Below, piece after piece: positions 17,069 to 28,073 of a DNA stretch of 64,000 bases. The notes below the pieces were generated by a model that was not told the DNA's origin, did no database searches, and saw only the letters and a list, made by a program, of their open reading frames with translations. Where the stretch lies: NCBI RefSeq assembly GCF_003853705.1, contig NZ_QTQI01000015.1:1-64000 (forward strand). The letters run 5' to 3'. The position numbers and the translations under genes are program-made. Position 1 is the first letter of the stretch. Each line of letters starts with the position of its first letter. This DNA comes from Burkholderia sp. Bp8992 (GTDB taxonomy: Bacteria > Pseudomonadota > Gammaproteobacteria > Burkholderiales > Burkholderiaceae).

Positions 17069-17281
17069 AATATTGAGATAAGAGTGACGGAGCCCGCAGT
17101 CTAGGTGCCGCCTTGCGCCGAGACTGTCCTGAATCTGCGGAGAATCTGTGCTCAATTGTGTTTGATTGTTCGAGATTGTCGTCCTGCTCCCCAGCCCTTC
17201 GGTACGCCGGATAGAATTCGCGTGCCGCGCCGCCCCATCAGCCTGCCAGGTGCGAGATGGCGCGTGCATCCAGAGGAGACC

Positions 17282-18007
17282 ATGAACGAAAACCCGCTCA
17301 AATACCGTGTGCTGCTGATCGAGGACGACGACCGTCTCGCGCAGCTCGTCCGCGAATATCTCGACGGCTACGAATTCGCGGTGACGGTCGTGCGGCGCGG
17401 CGACCTCGCCGTCGCGGCCGTGCGCGAGCACCAGCCGGCCCTCGTGATCCTCGACCTGATGCTGCCGAACCTCGACGGGATGGAAGTCTGCCGGCGCATC
17501 CGCGCGTTCACCAACGTCCCCGTGCTGATCCTGACCGCGCGCGCGGATGTCTACGACCAGGTTGCCGGCCTCGAGACCGGCGCCGACGACTACGTGACGA
17601 AGCCGATCGAGCCGCGCGTGCTCGTCGCGCGCGCCCGTGCGCTGTTGCGCCGCGCGCAGCCGGCTGCCGCCGAAGCGCCCGTCGCCGCGCCGGAGGCACT
17701 CGTGTTCGGCGAACTGACGATCTCGCCGCCGAACCGCACCGTCACGTGGCGCGGCGAGCCGGTCGACCTGAAGACGGCCGAATTCAACCTGCTGCTTATC
17801 CTCGCGCGCGCGGCCGGCACCGTGCTGAGCCGCGACGACATCCTGAAGCAGTTGCGCGGGATCGAATTCGACGGACTCGATCGCTCGGTCGACTCGGGCA
17901 TCTCGAAGCTGCGCCGCCGGTTCGAGGATGCATCATCGGAGCCGCACAAGATCAAGACGATCTGGGGTCGCGGCTATCTGTTCAGCCCTTCCGCGTGGGA
18001 CGAATAA
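17282..18007 (+). CDS. OmpR-family response regulator (RstA-like)
   Basis: A 241-residue regulator. The receiver domain has the acidic pair in LLIEDDDRLA, phospho-acceptor Asp58 in VILDLMLPNLDG, Thr85 and Lys107 in DDYVTKP. The winged helix-turn-helix (about 135-238) ends LRRRFEDASSEPHKIKTIWG, then RGYLF. The ATG at 17282 follows GAGGAGACC. The sensor kinase gene begins immediately after its stop codon. Divergent MipA is the probable target; the 214-base gap has an AT-rich patch (about 17140-17180) that could hold the operator. Confidence 0.92.
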   Translation: MNENPLKYRVLLIEDDDRLAQLVREYLDGYEFAVTVVRRGDLAVAAVREHQPALVILDLMLPNLDGMEVCRRIRAFTNVPVLILTARADVYDQVAGLETGADDYVTKPIEPRVLVARARALLRRAQPAAAEAPVAAPEALVFGELTISPPNRTVTWRGEPVDLKTAEFNLLLILARAAGTVLSRDDILKQLRGIEFDGLDRSVDSGISKLRRRFEDASSEPHKIKTIWGRGYLFSPSAWDE

Positions 18008-19384
18008 ATGCTGCGCCCGTTGCTCAGGCTGTACCTCATCGTGATCGTATGCGTCGCCGCGTCGATCATGTTCATCCAGCTGGCGTTCGACCGGATCTTC
18101 TATGAACGCGTCGCGCAGGCGCAGCGCGACTCGCTGACGACCTATTCGTTCGTGCTGAACGACTACCTCGAGCGCCATCCGGGCGCGCAGCGCGAGCTTG
18201 CGCTGCGCGAACTCGCACTGCACGGCAACGAAGGATTCGGCTTCATGTCGATGGCCGACGCGCGCGCACAACTCAGCGGCGCGCCGCTGCGCGATCTCGA
18301 TGCCGGCAGGATCGCGATCAGCTACAACGGCAAGGATTACTACATGCCGCTCGCGGACGGCTCCGTGCTGCATGCGCGCCCGATCGAGCCGCCGGACCTC
18401 GACATCCGGATCTATGCGTACCTGTTGCTCGCGCTCGCGGCGCTGTTTGCGGTAGCGCTGTGGATTCACTATCACTGGCGCGACATTCGCAGGCTGCAGG
18501 ATGCCGCGCGCGCATTCGGCGCCGGCACGCTGTCGACGCGCATGAAGCTGTCGGGCAAGTCGAACATCTACGAGCTGTCGAAGCAGTTCAACGACATGGC
18601 CGAGCGCATCGAGGCGTCGATCAAGCAGCAGCGCGAAATGATGCACGGCATCTCGCATGAACTGAAGACGCCGCTCGCCCGGCTCGAATTCGGGCTCGCG
18701 CTGCTTGCCGAGCCCGACGAAACGGGGCGGATGCGCGAACGCCGCGACGCGCTGCGGCGCGACGTGCGCGAACTCGACGAACTCGTCACCGAGCTGCTGA
18801 CGATCGGCCGGCTCGAACAGGGTGCGAGCGAACTCGCGCCGATGGAGATCGTCGTCGATGCGCTGATCGACAGCGTCGCCGGCAACGTCGCGAACGATGT
18901 CGCCGATCGCGGGATCACGCTCGACGTGTCGGCGCACGCTGCGCCCGCGACCCACGTGTGCGATCCGAAGCTCGTCGCCCGCGCGCTGCTGAACCTGATC
19001 CGCAACGGCGCACGCTATGCGTCGCACACGGTCCTGCTGGCCGCCGCCAGCGACGCGACCGGCGCGCTCGTGCTCAGCGTCGACGACGACGGCCCCGGCA
19101 TTCCGGCCGCCGAACACGCACGCGTGTTCGAACCGTTCCAGCGGCTCGACTCCAGCCGCGACCGGCAGACCGGCGGCTTCGGGCTCGGGCTCGCGATCGT
19201 GCGGCGCGTCGCGCAGGTGCACGGCGGCGACGTGCGGCTCGAGGATTCGCCGCTCGGCGGCGCACGCTTCGTCATCACGCTGCCCGCGCTGACACTGCCG
19301 GACCGCCTGTTCGACGTCACAGGCACCGATTCACGTGTCGCCACGCTCGGCGAAGGCAAGCGCACGGCCGCGCCGTTGCGATGA
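18008..19384 (+). CDS. sensor histidine kinase (RstB-like)
   Basis: A 458-residue inner-membrane kinase that starts on the base after the regulator stop. Two membrane segments (about 8-26 and 135-154) flank a periplasmic domain of about 105 residues. HAMP follows, then the dimerisation domain with phospho-acceptor His217 in MMHGISHELKTPLARLEFGL, and the ATPase domain with the N box LLNLIRNGARYA and G boxes DDDGPGIP and GGFGLGLAI. It autophosphorylates and passes phosphate to the partner regulator. The signal is unknown; an envelope or cation cue is suggested by the neighbouring MipA. Confidence 0.92.
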   Translation: MLRPLLRLYLIVIVCVAASIMFIQLAFDRIFYERVAQAQRDSLTTYSFVLNDYLERHPGAQRELALRELALHGNEGFGFMSMADARAQLSGAPLRDLDAGRIAISYNGKDYYMPLADGSVLHARPIEPPDLDIRIYAYLLLALAALFAVALWIHYHWRDIRRLQDAARAFGAGTLSTRMKLSGKSNIYELSKQFNDMAERIEASIKQQREMMHGISHELKTPLARLEFGLALLAEPDETGRMRERRDALRRDVRELDELVTELLTIGRLEQGASELAPMEIVVDALIDSVAGNVANDVADRGITLDVSAHAAPATHVCDPKLVARALLNLIRNGARYASHTVLLAAASDATGALVLSVDDDGPGIPAAEHARVFEPFQRLDSSRDRQTGGFGLGLAIVRRVAQVHGGDVRLEDSPLGGARFVITLPALTLPDRLFDVTGTDSRVATLGEGKRTAAPLR

Positions 19385-19443
19385 CAGGCACGGCAGGCCG
19401 CCACCCTGTCCTCGCCTGACCGGACGTGACGGGATTGCGCCGC

Positions 19444-20484
19444 TCAGCGGCGGCGCAGCAACGCAACGAAGAACAGGCTGCCGAACAGCGCAGTGACGAT
19501 GCCGATCGGCAAATCCTCCGGCGCCGCGAGCGTGCGGGCCGCGACATCGGCCCACACGAGCAGGATCGCACCCGCCAGCGCGGCGACCGGCAGCAGCCGG
19601 CCGTGCTCGGCGCCGACGACGCGCCGGCACAGATGCGGTGTCACGAGCCCGACGAAGCCGATCGCACCGCTCACCGCGACCATCGCGCCCGTCGCGAACG
19701 ATGCGACGACGAACACCTCGCGCCGCATCCGCGCGCTCGGCACGCCGAGCGACGCCGCGGCGACATCGCCCGACATCAGCGCATTCAGTTCGCGCCGTCG
19801 CGCGTACAGCGCACCGCCGGCGAGCACCGCGCACACGGCCGGCACCGGCAGCAAGTCCCAGCGTGCGAGCCCGACGCCGCCGAGCATCCAGAACAGCACC
19901 GATGACGCGGCACGCTGGTCGCCGAGATACAGCAACAGGTTGCCGAGCGCGGCCATCATGAACGACACCGACACGCCCGTGAGCAGCAGCCGGTCCGATT
20001 CGAGCCGGCCGCCGCGGTGAGCGAGCGCGACGACGCACGCGGTTGCCGCGAGCGCACCCGCGAACGCAGCGGCCGACAGCGTGAACGGGCCGAACGCCGC
20101 GCCGACCATCACCGTGACCGCGACGGCGCCGAGCATCGCGCCCGCGCTCACGCCGAGCAGGTGCGGATCGGCCAGGCGATTCGCGGTGGCCGCCTGCAAC
20201 GCGACGCCGACCGCCGCCAGCGTCGCGCCGACGATCGCGGCCAGCAGCGCGCGCGGCATCCGGATCAGCCACACGATGCTGTCGTCGCCCGCGCCCGCCG
20301 CGAACGCGCCGGCGCCGCCGAACGCCGACGCGATGTGCGTGACGACGATCCGCACCGCGGCCGGCATCGAAATCTGCGCCGGACCGAACGCGGCCGATAC
20401 GACGATCGACACGATCAGCAGCACGGCCAGCGCCGGCAGCACGACGCGCATGCCGGGTCGCGACGCCCGTCCGCGCAGGCTCAT
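19444..20484 (-). CDS. FecCD-family ABC transporter permease
   Basis: A 346-residue polytopic permease of the BtuC/FecCD type with about ten membrane segments. Hallmarks are WLIRMPRALLAAIVGATLAA, the LADPHLLGVSAGAMLGAV motif and the coupling segment VSGAIGFVGLVTPHLCRRVV. It brings a siderophore, haem or corrinoid across the inner membrane together with the ATPase encoded two genes upstream. Its ATG overlaps the stop of the binding-protein gene (ATGA), so translation is coupled. Confidence 0.92.
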   Translation of the reverse strand: MSLRGRASRPGMRVVLPALAVLLIVSIVVSAAFGPAQISMPAAVRIVVTHIASAFGGAGAFAAGAGDDSIVWLIRMPRALLAAIVGATLAAVGVALQAATANRLADPHLLGVSAGAMLGAVAVTVMVGAAFGPFTLSAAAFAGALAATACVVALAHRGGRLESDRLLLTGVSVSFMMAALGNLLLYLGDQRAASSVLFWMLGGVGLARWDLLPVPAVCAVLAGGALYARRRELNALMSGDVAAASLGVPSARMRREVFVVASFATGAMVAVSGAIGFVGLVTPHLCRRVVGAEHGRLLPVAALAGAILLVWADVAARTLAAPEDLPIGIVTALFGSLFFVALLRRR

Positions 20485-21470
20485 CGCACCGGCCCGGTGA
20501 ACGCGGCCGGATACAGCGCACGCGCGAGCGTCTCGACAGCCGCGACGTTCTCGGGGCCCGGCGTCGCCGCATCGTAGGGAATCACGACGAAGCGCCGGTC
20601 GCGGATCGCAGCCACGCGCGCGAGCGCCGGCTGGCTCAGCAGGAACTGCTGCTTCTGCGCGGCCGTCACCGCCGAATAGTCGACGATCACGATCGCCTGC
20701 GGATCGCGCGCGACCACGCTCTCCCAGCTCACCTGCGTCCAGCTGCGCGGCAGGTCGTCCATCACGTTGCGCGCGCCGGCCGCCGCGAGCAACGCGGTCG
20801 GCATCGCGAGCCCGCCCGCGGTCATCGGCTTGTCGGTGCCGCTGTCGTAGACGAACACGCGCAGCGGCGCCGGCTGCCCGATCGCGCGCGACACCGCCGC
20901 GAGCCGCGCACGCATTGCGGCGACGACCTGCGCGGCGCGCGCGTCGACGCCGAAGATCCGGCCGAGATTGTTCAGGTCGCGGAACACGTCGTCGAACGAC
21001 GCGGCCGATTGCTTCATCACATGCGAGCACGATTCGGTCAGCTCATAGGTACGAATGCCGAACGGCGCGAGCGTCTCGGGCGTCACAGGGCCGCCGACAT
21101 GCATCCCGTAGTTCCAGCCCGCGAGATAGAAGTCGGCGCGCGCGGCGGCCAGCACCTCGAGCGACGGATACTGGCTCGCCAGTTCGGGGACGCCGCGCAA
21201 TGCGTCGCGTACGCGCACGGTGCCCGTCTTCCAGCCGCCGATGCCCGTATAGCCGACGAGCCGGTCCTTCAGGCCGAGCACGAGCATCATCTCGGTCAGG
21301 TTGACGTCGTTGCTGACCGCGCGCGTCGGCGCGCGCTCGAACGTCACGTCGCGGTCGCAACTGCGCACGGTGACGGGATAGGCGCCGGCGTGAGCGGCGG
21401 CGCAGCCGAGCACGGCGGCGGCAAGCAGCCGGCGTGCGACAAAGGACACTGGAAACGGCATGGCGGTCAT
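20481..21470 (-). CDS. periplasmic ABC substrate-binding protein (BtuF/FepB type)
   Basis: A 329-residue class III binding protein with a signal peptide (MPFPVSFVARRLLAAAVLGC, AAAHAGA). The mature start TVRSCDRDVTFERAPTRAVS and the following LTEMMLVLGLKDRLVGYTGI form the usual first lobe; RSWTQVSWESVVARDPQAIV begins the second lobe. The start at 21470 overlaps the ATPase stop by four bases. It delivers the ligand from the TonB receptor to the permease. The ligand cannot be assigned. Confidence 0.88.
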   Translation of the reverse strand: MTAMPFPVSFVARRLLAAAVLGCAAAHAGAYPVTVRSCDRDVTFERAPTRAVSNDVNLTEMMLVLGLKDRLVGYTGIGGWKTGTVRVRDALRGVPELASQYPSLEVLAAARADFYLAGWNYGMHVGGPVTPETLAPFGIRTYELTESCSHVMKQSAASFDDVFRDLNNLGRIFGVDARAAQVVAAMRARLAAVSRAIGQPAPLRVFVYDSGTDKPMTAGGLAMPTALLAAAGARNVMDDLPRSWTQVSWESVVARDPQAIVIVDYSAVTAAQKQQFLLSQPALARVAAIRDRRFVVIPYDAATPGPENVAAVETLARALYPAAFTGPVR

Positions 21471-22234
21471 TCCGGATGGAGCGGCGTGATGCGCGGCCGG
21501 CCCGAGACGGGATGCCGGTCGACGAGCACGGCAACGCCGAACACGTCGCGCAGCAGCGCTTCGGTCAGCACGTCGCCGGGTGCGCCGGACGCGACGACCC
21601 GGCCGTGCGCGAGCACGTGGAGCCGGTCGCAGTACGCGGCCGCGAGATTGAGGTCGTGAATCGTCGCGAGCGTCGCGATGCCGAGGCGGCGCACGCGTGC
21701 AAGCAGTTCGAGCTGGTGACGCAGGTCGAGATGATTGGTCGGTTCGTCGAGCAGCAGCAGTTCGGGCTGCTGGGCAAGCGCGCGGGCCAGCAGCGCACGC
21801 TGCTTCTCGCCGCCCGACAGCGACGCGAAGCGTTGCGCGCGGCGCTCGACGAGGCCGACGTCGTGCAGCGCGGTTTCGACGATCCGGCGATCGTCGGCCG
21901 ACTCCGCCTCGAACGGCCGCTTGTGCGGCGTGCGGCCCATGCCGACCAGTTCGTCGACCGTCAGCCCGAAATCGTCCGGCGTCTCCTGCTGCAGCACCGC
22001 GATGCGCTGCGCAACCGCGCGCGGCCGCATGCGCCATACGTCCTGCGCATCGAGCGCAACACTGCCCGCGTCGGGCCGCGCGTAGCGGAATATGCAGCGC
22101 AGCAGGCTCGTCTTGCCGCTGCCGTTCGGGCCGACCAGCCCGACGAACTCGCCTTCGACAACCGTCAGCGTCACCGAATCGAGCACGTCGATCGCACCGC
22201 CGGGAGACCAGCTCACGCGTTCGATGTCGAGCAT
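21467..22234 (-). CDS. ABC transporter ATP-binding protein (FepC/BtuD type)
   Basis: A 255-residue ATPase. Walker A is GPNGSGKTS, the signature is LSGGEKQRALLARAL, Walker B is LLLLDEPTNHLD, and the H-loop histidine is in TIHDLNLAA. QQETPDDFGLTVDELVGMGR is typical of the siderophore/B12 importer group. It starts 30 bases after the receptor stop and its end overlaps the binding-protein gene. It powers uptake through the FecCD-type permease of this operon. Confidence 0.93.
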   Translation of the reverse strand: MLDIERVSWSPGGAIDVLDSVTLTVVEGEFVGLVGPNGSGKTSLLRCIFRYARPDAGSVALDAQDVWRMRPRAVAQRIAVLQQETPDDFGLTVDELVGMGRTPHKRPFEAESADDRRIVETALHDVGLVERRAQRFASLSGGEKQRALLARALAQQPELLLLDEPTNHLDLRHQLELLARVRRLGIATLATIHDLNLAAAYCDRLHVLAHGRVVASGAPGDVLTEALLRDVFGVAVLVDRHPVSGRPRITPLHPE

Positions 22235-22263
22235 GTGGGTGACGGGATGCACGTCGCGCCGCA

Positions 22264-24501
22264 CTAGAAGCGCATCGTCGCGACGAGCTCCGCCGAGCGC
22301 GACGGGCCGAGCAGCCATTGCTCGCCGCCGTTCGACGTCGTCACCGCGTACGTGCGGTTCGCGAGATTGCGCAGATACAGCGCGAGCTCGGTGCGCGACG
22401 TCGGCTGCCAGCGCAGCGACGCATCGAATACCGTGTACGACGGCACCTGCAGGCGGTTCGCATCGTCGCCGTAGGTCGCGCCGACGTAGCGCACGCCCGC
22501 ATTCGCCTGCCAGCGCTCGGCGAATGCCCAGCCGAGCCACAGGTTCGCGGTCTGCTGCGGCACGTTGGACGGCACGTTGCCGGCCCGCGATACCGTCGCG
22601 CCGCCGGCAGCCTGGTTGAATTCGTCGTAGCGAGCGCGCAGCAGCGCGACGTTCGCATCGATCGTCCAGCCGTGCGGCAGCCGCGCACCGCCCGTCAGCT
22701 CGACGCCGCGTGACGATTGCCGGCCGACCTGCCGGCGCAGCGCCGGATTGAACGGATCGGTACTGAGCAGGTTGCGCTTCGTGATGTCGTACACGGCGAA
22801 GGTCCAGTACGCGCGGCCGTCGAGCAGCGTCTGCTTGAGCCCGGTTTCCCACTGCTCGCCGGTCGCGAGCCGGTAGTTCGCCTGCGACGCGGACAGCGTC
22901 ACGAGCGAGCCGAGCCCCTCCGCACCCGTCGTGTACTGCGCGTACGCGCTAAAAGTCGGTGTGACTTCGAACACGAAGCCGGTGCGCCAGCCGACGTTCG
23001 CGAAGCGCTTGTCGAAGCCCGCGCCGGTCGCCGCCTGCTCGCGGCTGAATGCGATGTGGTCGTAGCGCAAGCCGCTCACCCACGCGAGCCGCGGCAGCAC
23101 TTCGAGCCGGTTCTCCGCGAACACCGCGGCCTGCCTTGCGCGCGTGCCGAACTGCGGCACCGTCGGGTCGGGGCTCGTGAATGTACCGGGATCGAAGCCG
23201 TGCGCGGGCACCGTCGATTCGCCGCCGTATGGCGAGTTGTTGGTACCGCTGAACGTGATCTGGCTGAACTCCGTGCCGACGACGAAGCGGTTCGCACGGC
23301 CGAACAGCGTGCCGTCGAAGCGCGCGCTCAGCCGGTCGCCGATCTGCCGCTCGTGATGGCCGATGTCGAGATAGTCGCTGCGCGTGACCAGGCCCGTCGC
23401 CCGGTCGAGCGCGTACGACTCCGCATTGCGCCAGTGGCGGTTCGACGTCAGGTAGTAGAGCTGGTTGTCGATCGTCACGCCGGCCGCGGGCCGGTAGCTC
23501 GCCGACAGGCGCGTCCACTGGTCGTAATACGCGATCGTCGCGTCGCCGACGTTGTAGTTGAGCTTGCGCAGCGACGGATCGAGCACGCCGTTCGGTGCCG
23601 GCACGCCGTAGTACGTGGCCGGCATCTGGCGGCCGTAGTCGTAGTCGAGCGTCAGCGTGAGCTGCGGGCTCACGTCGAATTTCAATGCGCCGCCGATAGC
23701 CGTCGTGTGCGTATCGGCCCGTTCGGCGAGGCCGTTCGCGCGCGCATCGCTTGCGTAGAAACGGTATGACGCCTGCGGGCCGAGTGCGCCCGTCGTATCG
23801 AACGCAAGGCGCTTCGCGCCGTCGGGGCCGACACCTGCCTGCAGCGTCGTCTCGCGCGTGCGCTGCGGCCGCCTCGGCACCACGTTCACGACGCCGCCGA
23901 TCGCGCCTTCGCCGTACAGCACCGACGCGGGGCCGCGCAGCACCTCGATGCGCTCGACCGACCACGTATCGAACGGAAACGTGATCGTGCCGGCCGCCGG
24001 CATCAGCCGCACGCCGTCGAGCAGCGTCGTCACCGATTCCTGCCCGCTGAAACCGCGCACGCTCAAGGCGGTGCCACCGTTGCCCGGCGCCATCGCACTC
24101 GAAAAGCCGGCCGTGCGCGTGACCGCGTCGAGCACCGTGCGATCGCCGCGGGCCTCGATCGTGGCGGCCGTGACGGTTTCGACGCTCGCGGGTGTATCGA
24201 GGCTGGCCAGCCCGAGCCGCGAGCCCGTTTCGAGCGGCTGCGTCAGCGGATCCACCGGCGCGGATGACGCCGTGACCTTGATGGCCGGCAGCGCGTGCCG
24301 GTCGTCCGTCACGGGTACCGCGGCTTCGGCGGCCAGCGCGCCGGACGTGGCCATCGCGCAGCCGAGCAGCGCCGTGCAGCTGCGCGCCGCGCGTGCGCGC
24401 CAGGCGCCCGAGTTCCGGCGCGGCGCGGCATGGTGCCGCTCCCCGCGCGCCGGATGGTTTCCGGATTTCGTCACGTCGTATCGATCTTGGTTGGATGTCA
24501 T
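22264..24501 (-). CDS. TonB-dependent receptor heading an ABC uptake operon
   Basis: A 745-residue outer-membrane receptor without an STN domain. A long basic leader and signal sequence (CTALLGCAMATSGALAAEAA) precede the TonB-box region (HALPAIKVTAS), the plug (LDTPASVETVTAATIEARGD, RIEVLRGPASVLYGEGAIGG) and a barrel ending SAELVATMRF. It is the first gene of receptor, ATPase, binding protein, permease: a complete two-membrane import route. The substrate is probably a metal chelate or corrinoid. A TGATA/TATCA palindrome lies 30 bases before the start. The start codon itself lacks a strong ribosome site. Confidence 0.9.
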   Translation of the reverse strand: MTSNQDRYDVTKSGNHPARGERHHAAPRRNSGAWRARAARSCTALLGCAMATSGALAAEAAVPVTDDRHALPAIKVTASSAPVDPLTQPLETGSRLGLASLDTPASVETVTAATIEARGDRTVLDAVTRTAGFSSAMAPGNGGTALSVRGFSGQESVTTLLDGVRLMPAAGTITFPFDTWSVERIEVLRGPASVLYGEGAIGGVVNVVPRRPQRTRETTLQAGVGPDGAKRLAFDTTGALGPQASYRFYASDARANGLAERADTHTTAIGGALKFDVSPQLTLTLDYDYGRQMPATYYGVPAPNGVLDPSLRKLNYNVGDATIAYYDQWTRLSASYRPAAGVTIDNQLYYLTSNRHWRNAESYALDRATGLVTRSDYLDIGHHERQIGDRLSARFDGTLFGRANRFVVGTEFSQITFSGTNNSPYGGESTVPAHGFDPGTFTSPDPTVPQFGTRARQAAVFAENRLEVLPRLAWVSGLRYDHIAFSREQAATGAGFDKRFANVGWRTGFVFEVTPTFSAYAQYTTGAEGLGSLVTLSASQANYRLATGEQWETGLKQTLLDGRAYWTFAVYDITKRNLLSTDPFNPALRRQVGRQSSRGVELTGGARLPHGWTIDANVALLRARYDEFNQAAGGATVSRAGNVPSNVPQQTANLWLGWAFAERWQANAGVRYVGATYGDDANRLQVPSYTVFDASLRWQPTSRTELALYLRNLANRTYAVTTSNGGEQWLLGPSRSAELVATMRF

Positions 24502-24530
24502 CGCCGTGCGTCGGCGACGAAAACCTCAGA

Positions 24531-24545
24531 TGATACAATATATCA
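24531..24545. promoter_or_regulatory. palindromic operator-like site before the second TonB operon
   Basis: TGATACAATATATCA has five-base mirrored arms (TGATA and TATCA) around five bases, in an AT-rich island of an otherwise GC-rich region. Its 7-1-7 layout matches ten of the fourteen fixed positions of the Fur family consensus (TGATAATnATTATCA). Fur or a relative such as Zur could bind and repress the receptor operon. Which metal is sensed is unknown. Confidence 0.5.
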
Positions 24546-24596
24546 ACTTGATTCGTCAGGAATTCGTCAGCTTTCCGCCGCCGTACCGGCCTGCAA

Positions 24597-24809
24597 TCAG
24601 CGGCCGATTTCCTTCCATTTGCGCGCGAGCCCGAGGCGTTCGAAACGCTCGATCGGGAACTCGGTGAAGACGCGGATCTTCGCCGGCCGGTGACGGCGGC
24701 TCTGGTACACGATGTTGACGGTGAGCACCGGCACCAGCTTCCCCGCGACGATGTCGTCATGGACGATGTAGAGCGGCTGGATCAGGATGCCGAGCGCGCG
24801 GCGACGCAC
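24597..24809 (-). pseudogene. LysR regulator fragment (C-terminal end)
   Basis: Seventy codons read ALGILIQPLYIVHDDIVAGK, then TVNIVYQSRRHRPAKIRVF and end RLGLARKWKEIGR. This is the last quarter of the effector domain of a LysR regulator; an internal gap (LVPVL joined directly to TVNIVYQ) shows that some residues are missing. The DNA-binding domain is absent: the frame breaks at about 24800, where a maleylacetate-reductase fragment begins on the other strand. It is a deletion remnant, probably of the regulator of a lost aromatic-degradation cluster. Confidence 0.75.
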
Positions 24810-25222
24810 TCTACGGCGCGTGGCTGTGCGGGATGGTACTCGGCAATGTCGGCATGGCGCTGCATCACAAGCTCTGTCACACGCTCGGCGGCAGCTTCAA
24901 TCTGCCGCACGCGCCGACCCACACGGTCGTGCTGCCGCATGCGCTCGCGTACAACGCGGCGCATGCGCCGGACGCGATGCAGCGGATCGCCCGCGCGATC
25001 GGGACGAACGACGCCGCGCGCGGCGTCTACGCGCTGGCGCTCGACAACGGTGCGCCGGTCTCGTTGAAGGCGATCGGCATGCAGGAGGCCGATCTCGATC
25101 GCGCAGCCGATATCGCGGCGGCCAATCCTTACTGGAACCCGCGCCCGATCGAACGGGACGGCCTGCGCGCGCTGCTGCAGGATGCCTTCGACTGCAACCT
25201 GCCGGGCTCGAGCGCACGCTGA
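24803..25222 (+). pseudogene. maleylacetate reductase fragment (C-terminal part)
   Basis: The frame from 24803 reads DALYGAWLCGMVLGNVGMAL, HHKLCHTLGGSFNLPHAPTH, then VVLPHALAYN and stops at 25222. It is the C-terminal 40% of an iron-type alcohol dehydrogenase of the maleylacetate reductase group (MacA/TfdF/HqoD-like), with the metal-binding histidines HHKLCH and LPHAPTH. The N-terminal NAD-binding domain is missing. Intact enzymes reduce maleylacetate to 3-oxoadipate in chlorocatechol, resorcinol or hydroxyquinol degradation. Its cut end abuts the LysR fragment, which marks a deletion junction. Confidence 0.85.
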
Positions 25223-25272
25223 GCCGCACACACGGCAAACCAACGAATGAGCCCGTCAAGGAGGCATCCCGC

Positions 25273-25404
25273 ATGAAACCGGAATCGAGCGCGCACACGA
25301 TCTACAACCACGCGTCCGAGCGCACCGCGTTCGTGTGCGACTGGTTCGTCGAGCGGCTGGCGCGGGGCGTGACGACATGCGGCGGCGGAACGGCTACACG
25401 GTAG
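25273..25404 (+). pseudogene. short truncated reading frame behind the maleylacetate reductase fragment
   Basis: An ATG at 25273 with a strong ribosome site (AAGGAGGCATCCCGC) opens a 43-codon frame: MKPESSAHTIYNHASERTAF, then VCDWFVERLARG and an apparently random end at a TAG. The good start and the abrupt loss of protein-like sequence suggest the head of a longer, deleted gene of the same lost operon. The family is not recognised. Confidence 0.4.
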
Positions 25405-25416
25405 CCGCCGCCCCGC

Positions 25417-25854
25417 TCAGCCGCCGATCTTGAACGTCGGCAATTGCTGCCCGAGCCGCGCGCCCATTTCCGCGCCGAGCGCCTGCAGCGCGTTGAACGG
25501 CCGGATCATGACCTCGAACTCGACAATCAGCCCGTCGTCGTCGAAGCGGATCATGTCGATCCCTTTCAACGCCTTGCTGTCGACGGCTGCGCTGAACTCA
25601 AGCACGACGCCCTTGCCGTCGTCGGTGACGAACTGGCGGTGATACGTGAAATCCTGGAGGATCGTGATCACCGTGCGCAGCGCCAGCAACAGCGCGGGCG
25701 CCGGCCCGTACGGCTTGAACGCCATCGGCGAACGAAACACGGCGTCCGGGTGGACGATCGACTCCAGCGCGCCAAAGTCCTTGCTCGCAACCATCACGTG
25801 CCACGCATCGAGCGACTTCGCGACAGCGGGATGAACCTGCGTCGGTGCATTCAT
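25417..25854 (-). CDS. NTF2/SnoaL-like protein
   Basis: A 145-residue cytoplasmic protein with the cone-shaped NTF2-like fold pattern: SLDAWHVMVASKDFGALESI, HPDAVFRSPM, then GIDMIRFDDDGLIVEFEVMI and RPFNALQALG. Members may be enzymes (SnoaL cyclases, ketosteroid isomerases) or ligand-binding proteins; no catalytic residues are certain here. AGGAG precedes the ATG at 25854. It lies 46 bases behind the dienoyl-CoA reductase-like gene on the same strand and is probably co-transcribed with it under PadR control. Confidence 0.75.
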   Translation of the reverse strand: MNAPTQVHPAVAKSLDAWHVMVASKDFGALESIVHPDAVFRSPMAFKPYGPAPALLLALRTVITILQDFTYHRQFVTDDGKGVVLEFSAAVDSKALKGIDMIRFDDDGLIVEFEVMIRPFNALQALGAEMGARLGQQLPTFKIGG

Positions 25855-25900
25855 CTTCGTAGACTCCTGAAACATCGAACGGAAAGGAAACGAATCGGCC

Positions 25901-27967
<2,067 letters not shown>

Positions 27968-27979
27968 TCACCGATCCCG

Positions 27980-28001
27980 TTTATGCAACATGTTGCATAA
28001 A
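27980..28001. promoter_or_regulatory. PadR-type operator copy 2 (perfect 22-base palindrome)
   Basis: Half-sites TTTATGCAACA and TGTTGCATAAA form a perfect 22-base inverted repeat. Its centre is 41 bases (about four helical turns) from that of copy 1, so two dimers would sit on the same DNA face. The site is between the divergent flavoenzyme and PadR genes and most likely is the target of the PadR protein. Confidence 0.8.
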
Positions 28002-28073
28002 CAGAGTCATTGGCTTGTACTGTGGCCCCGATATGGCAAGATGCGATTCATTCGCGCCCTCCTCCGATCCGAC

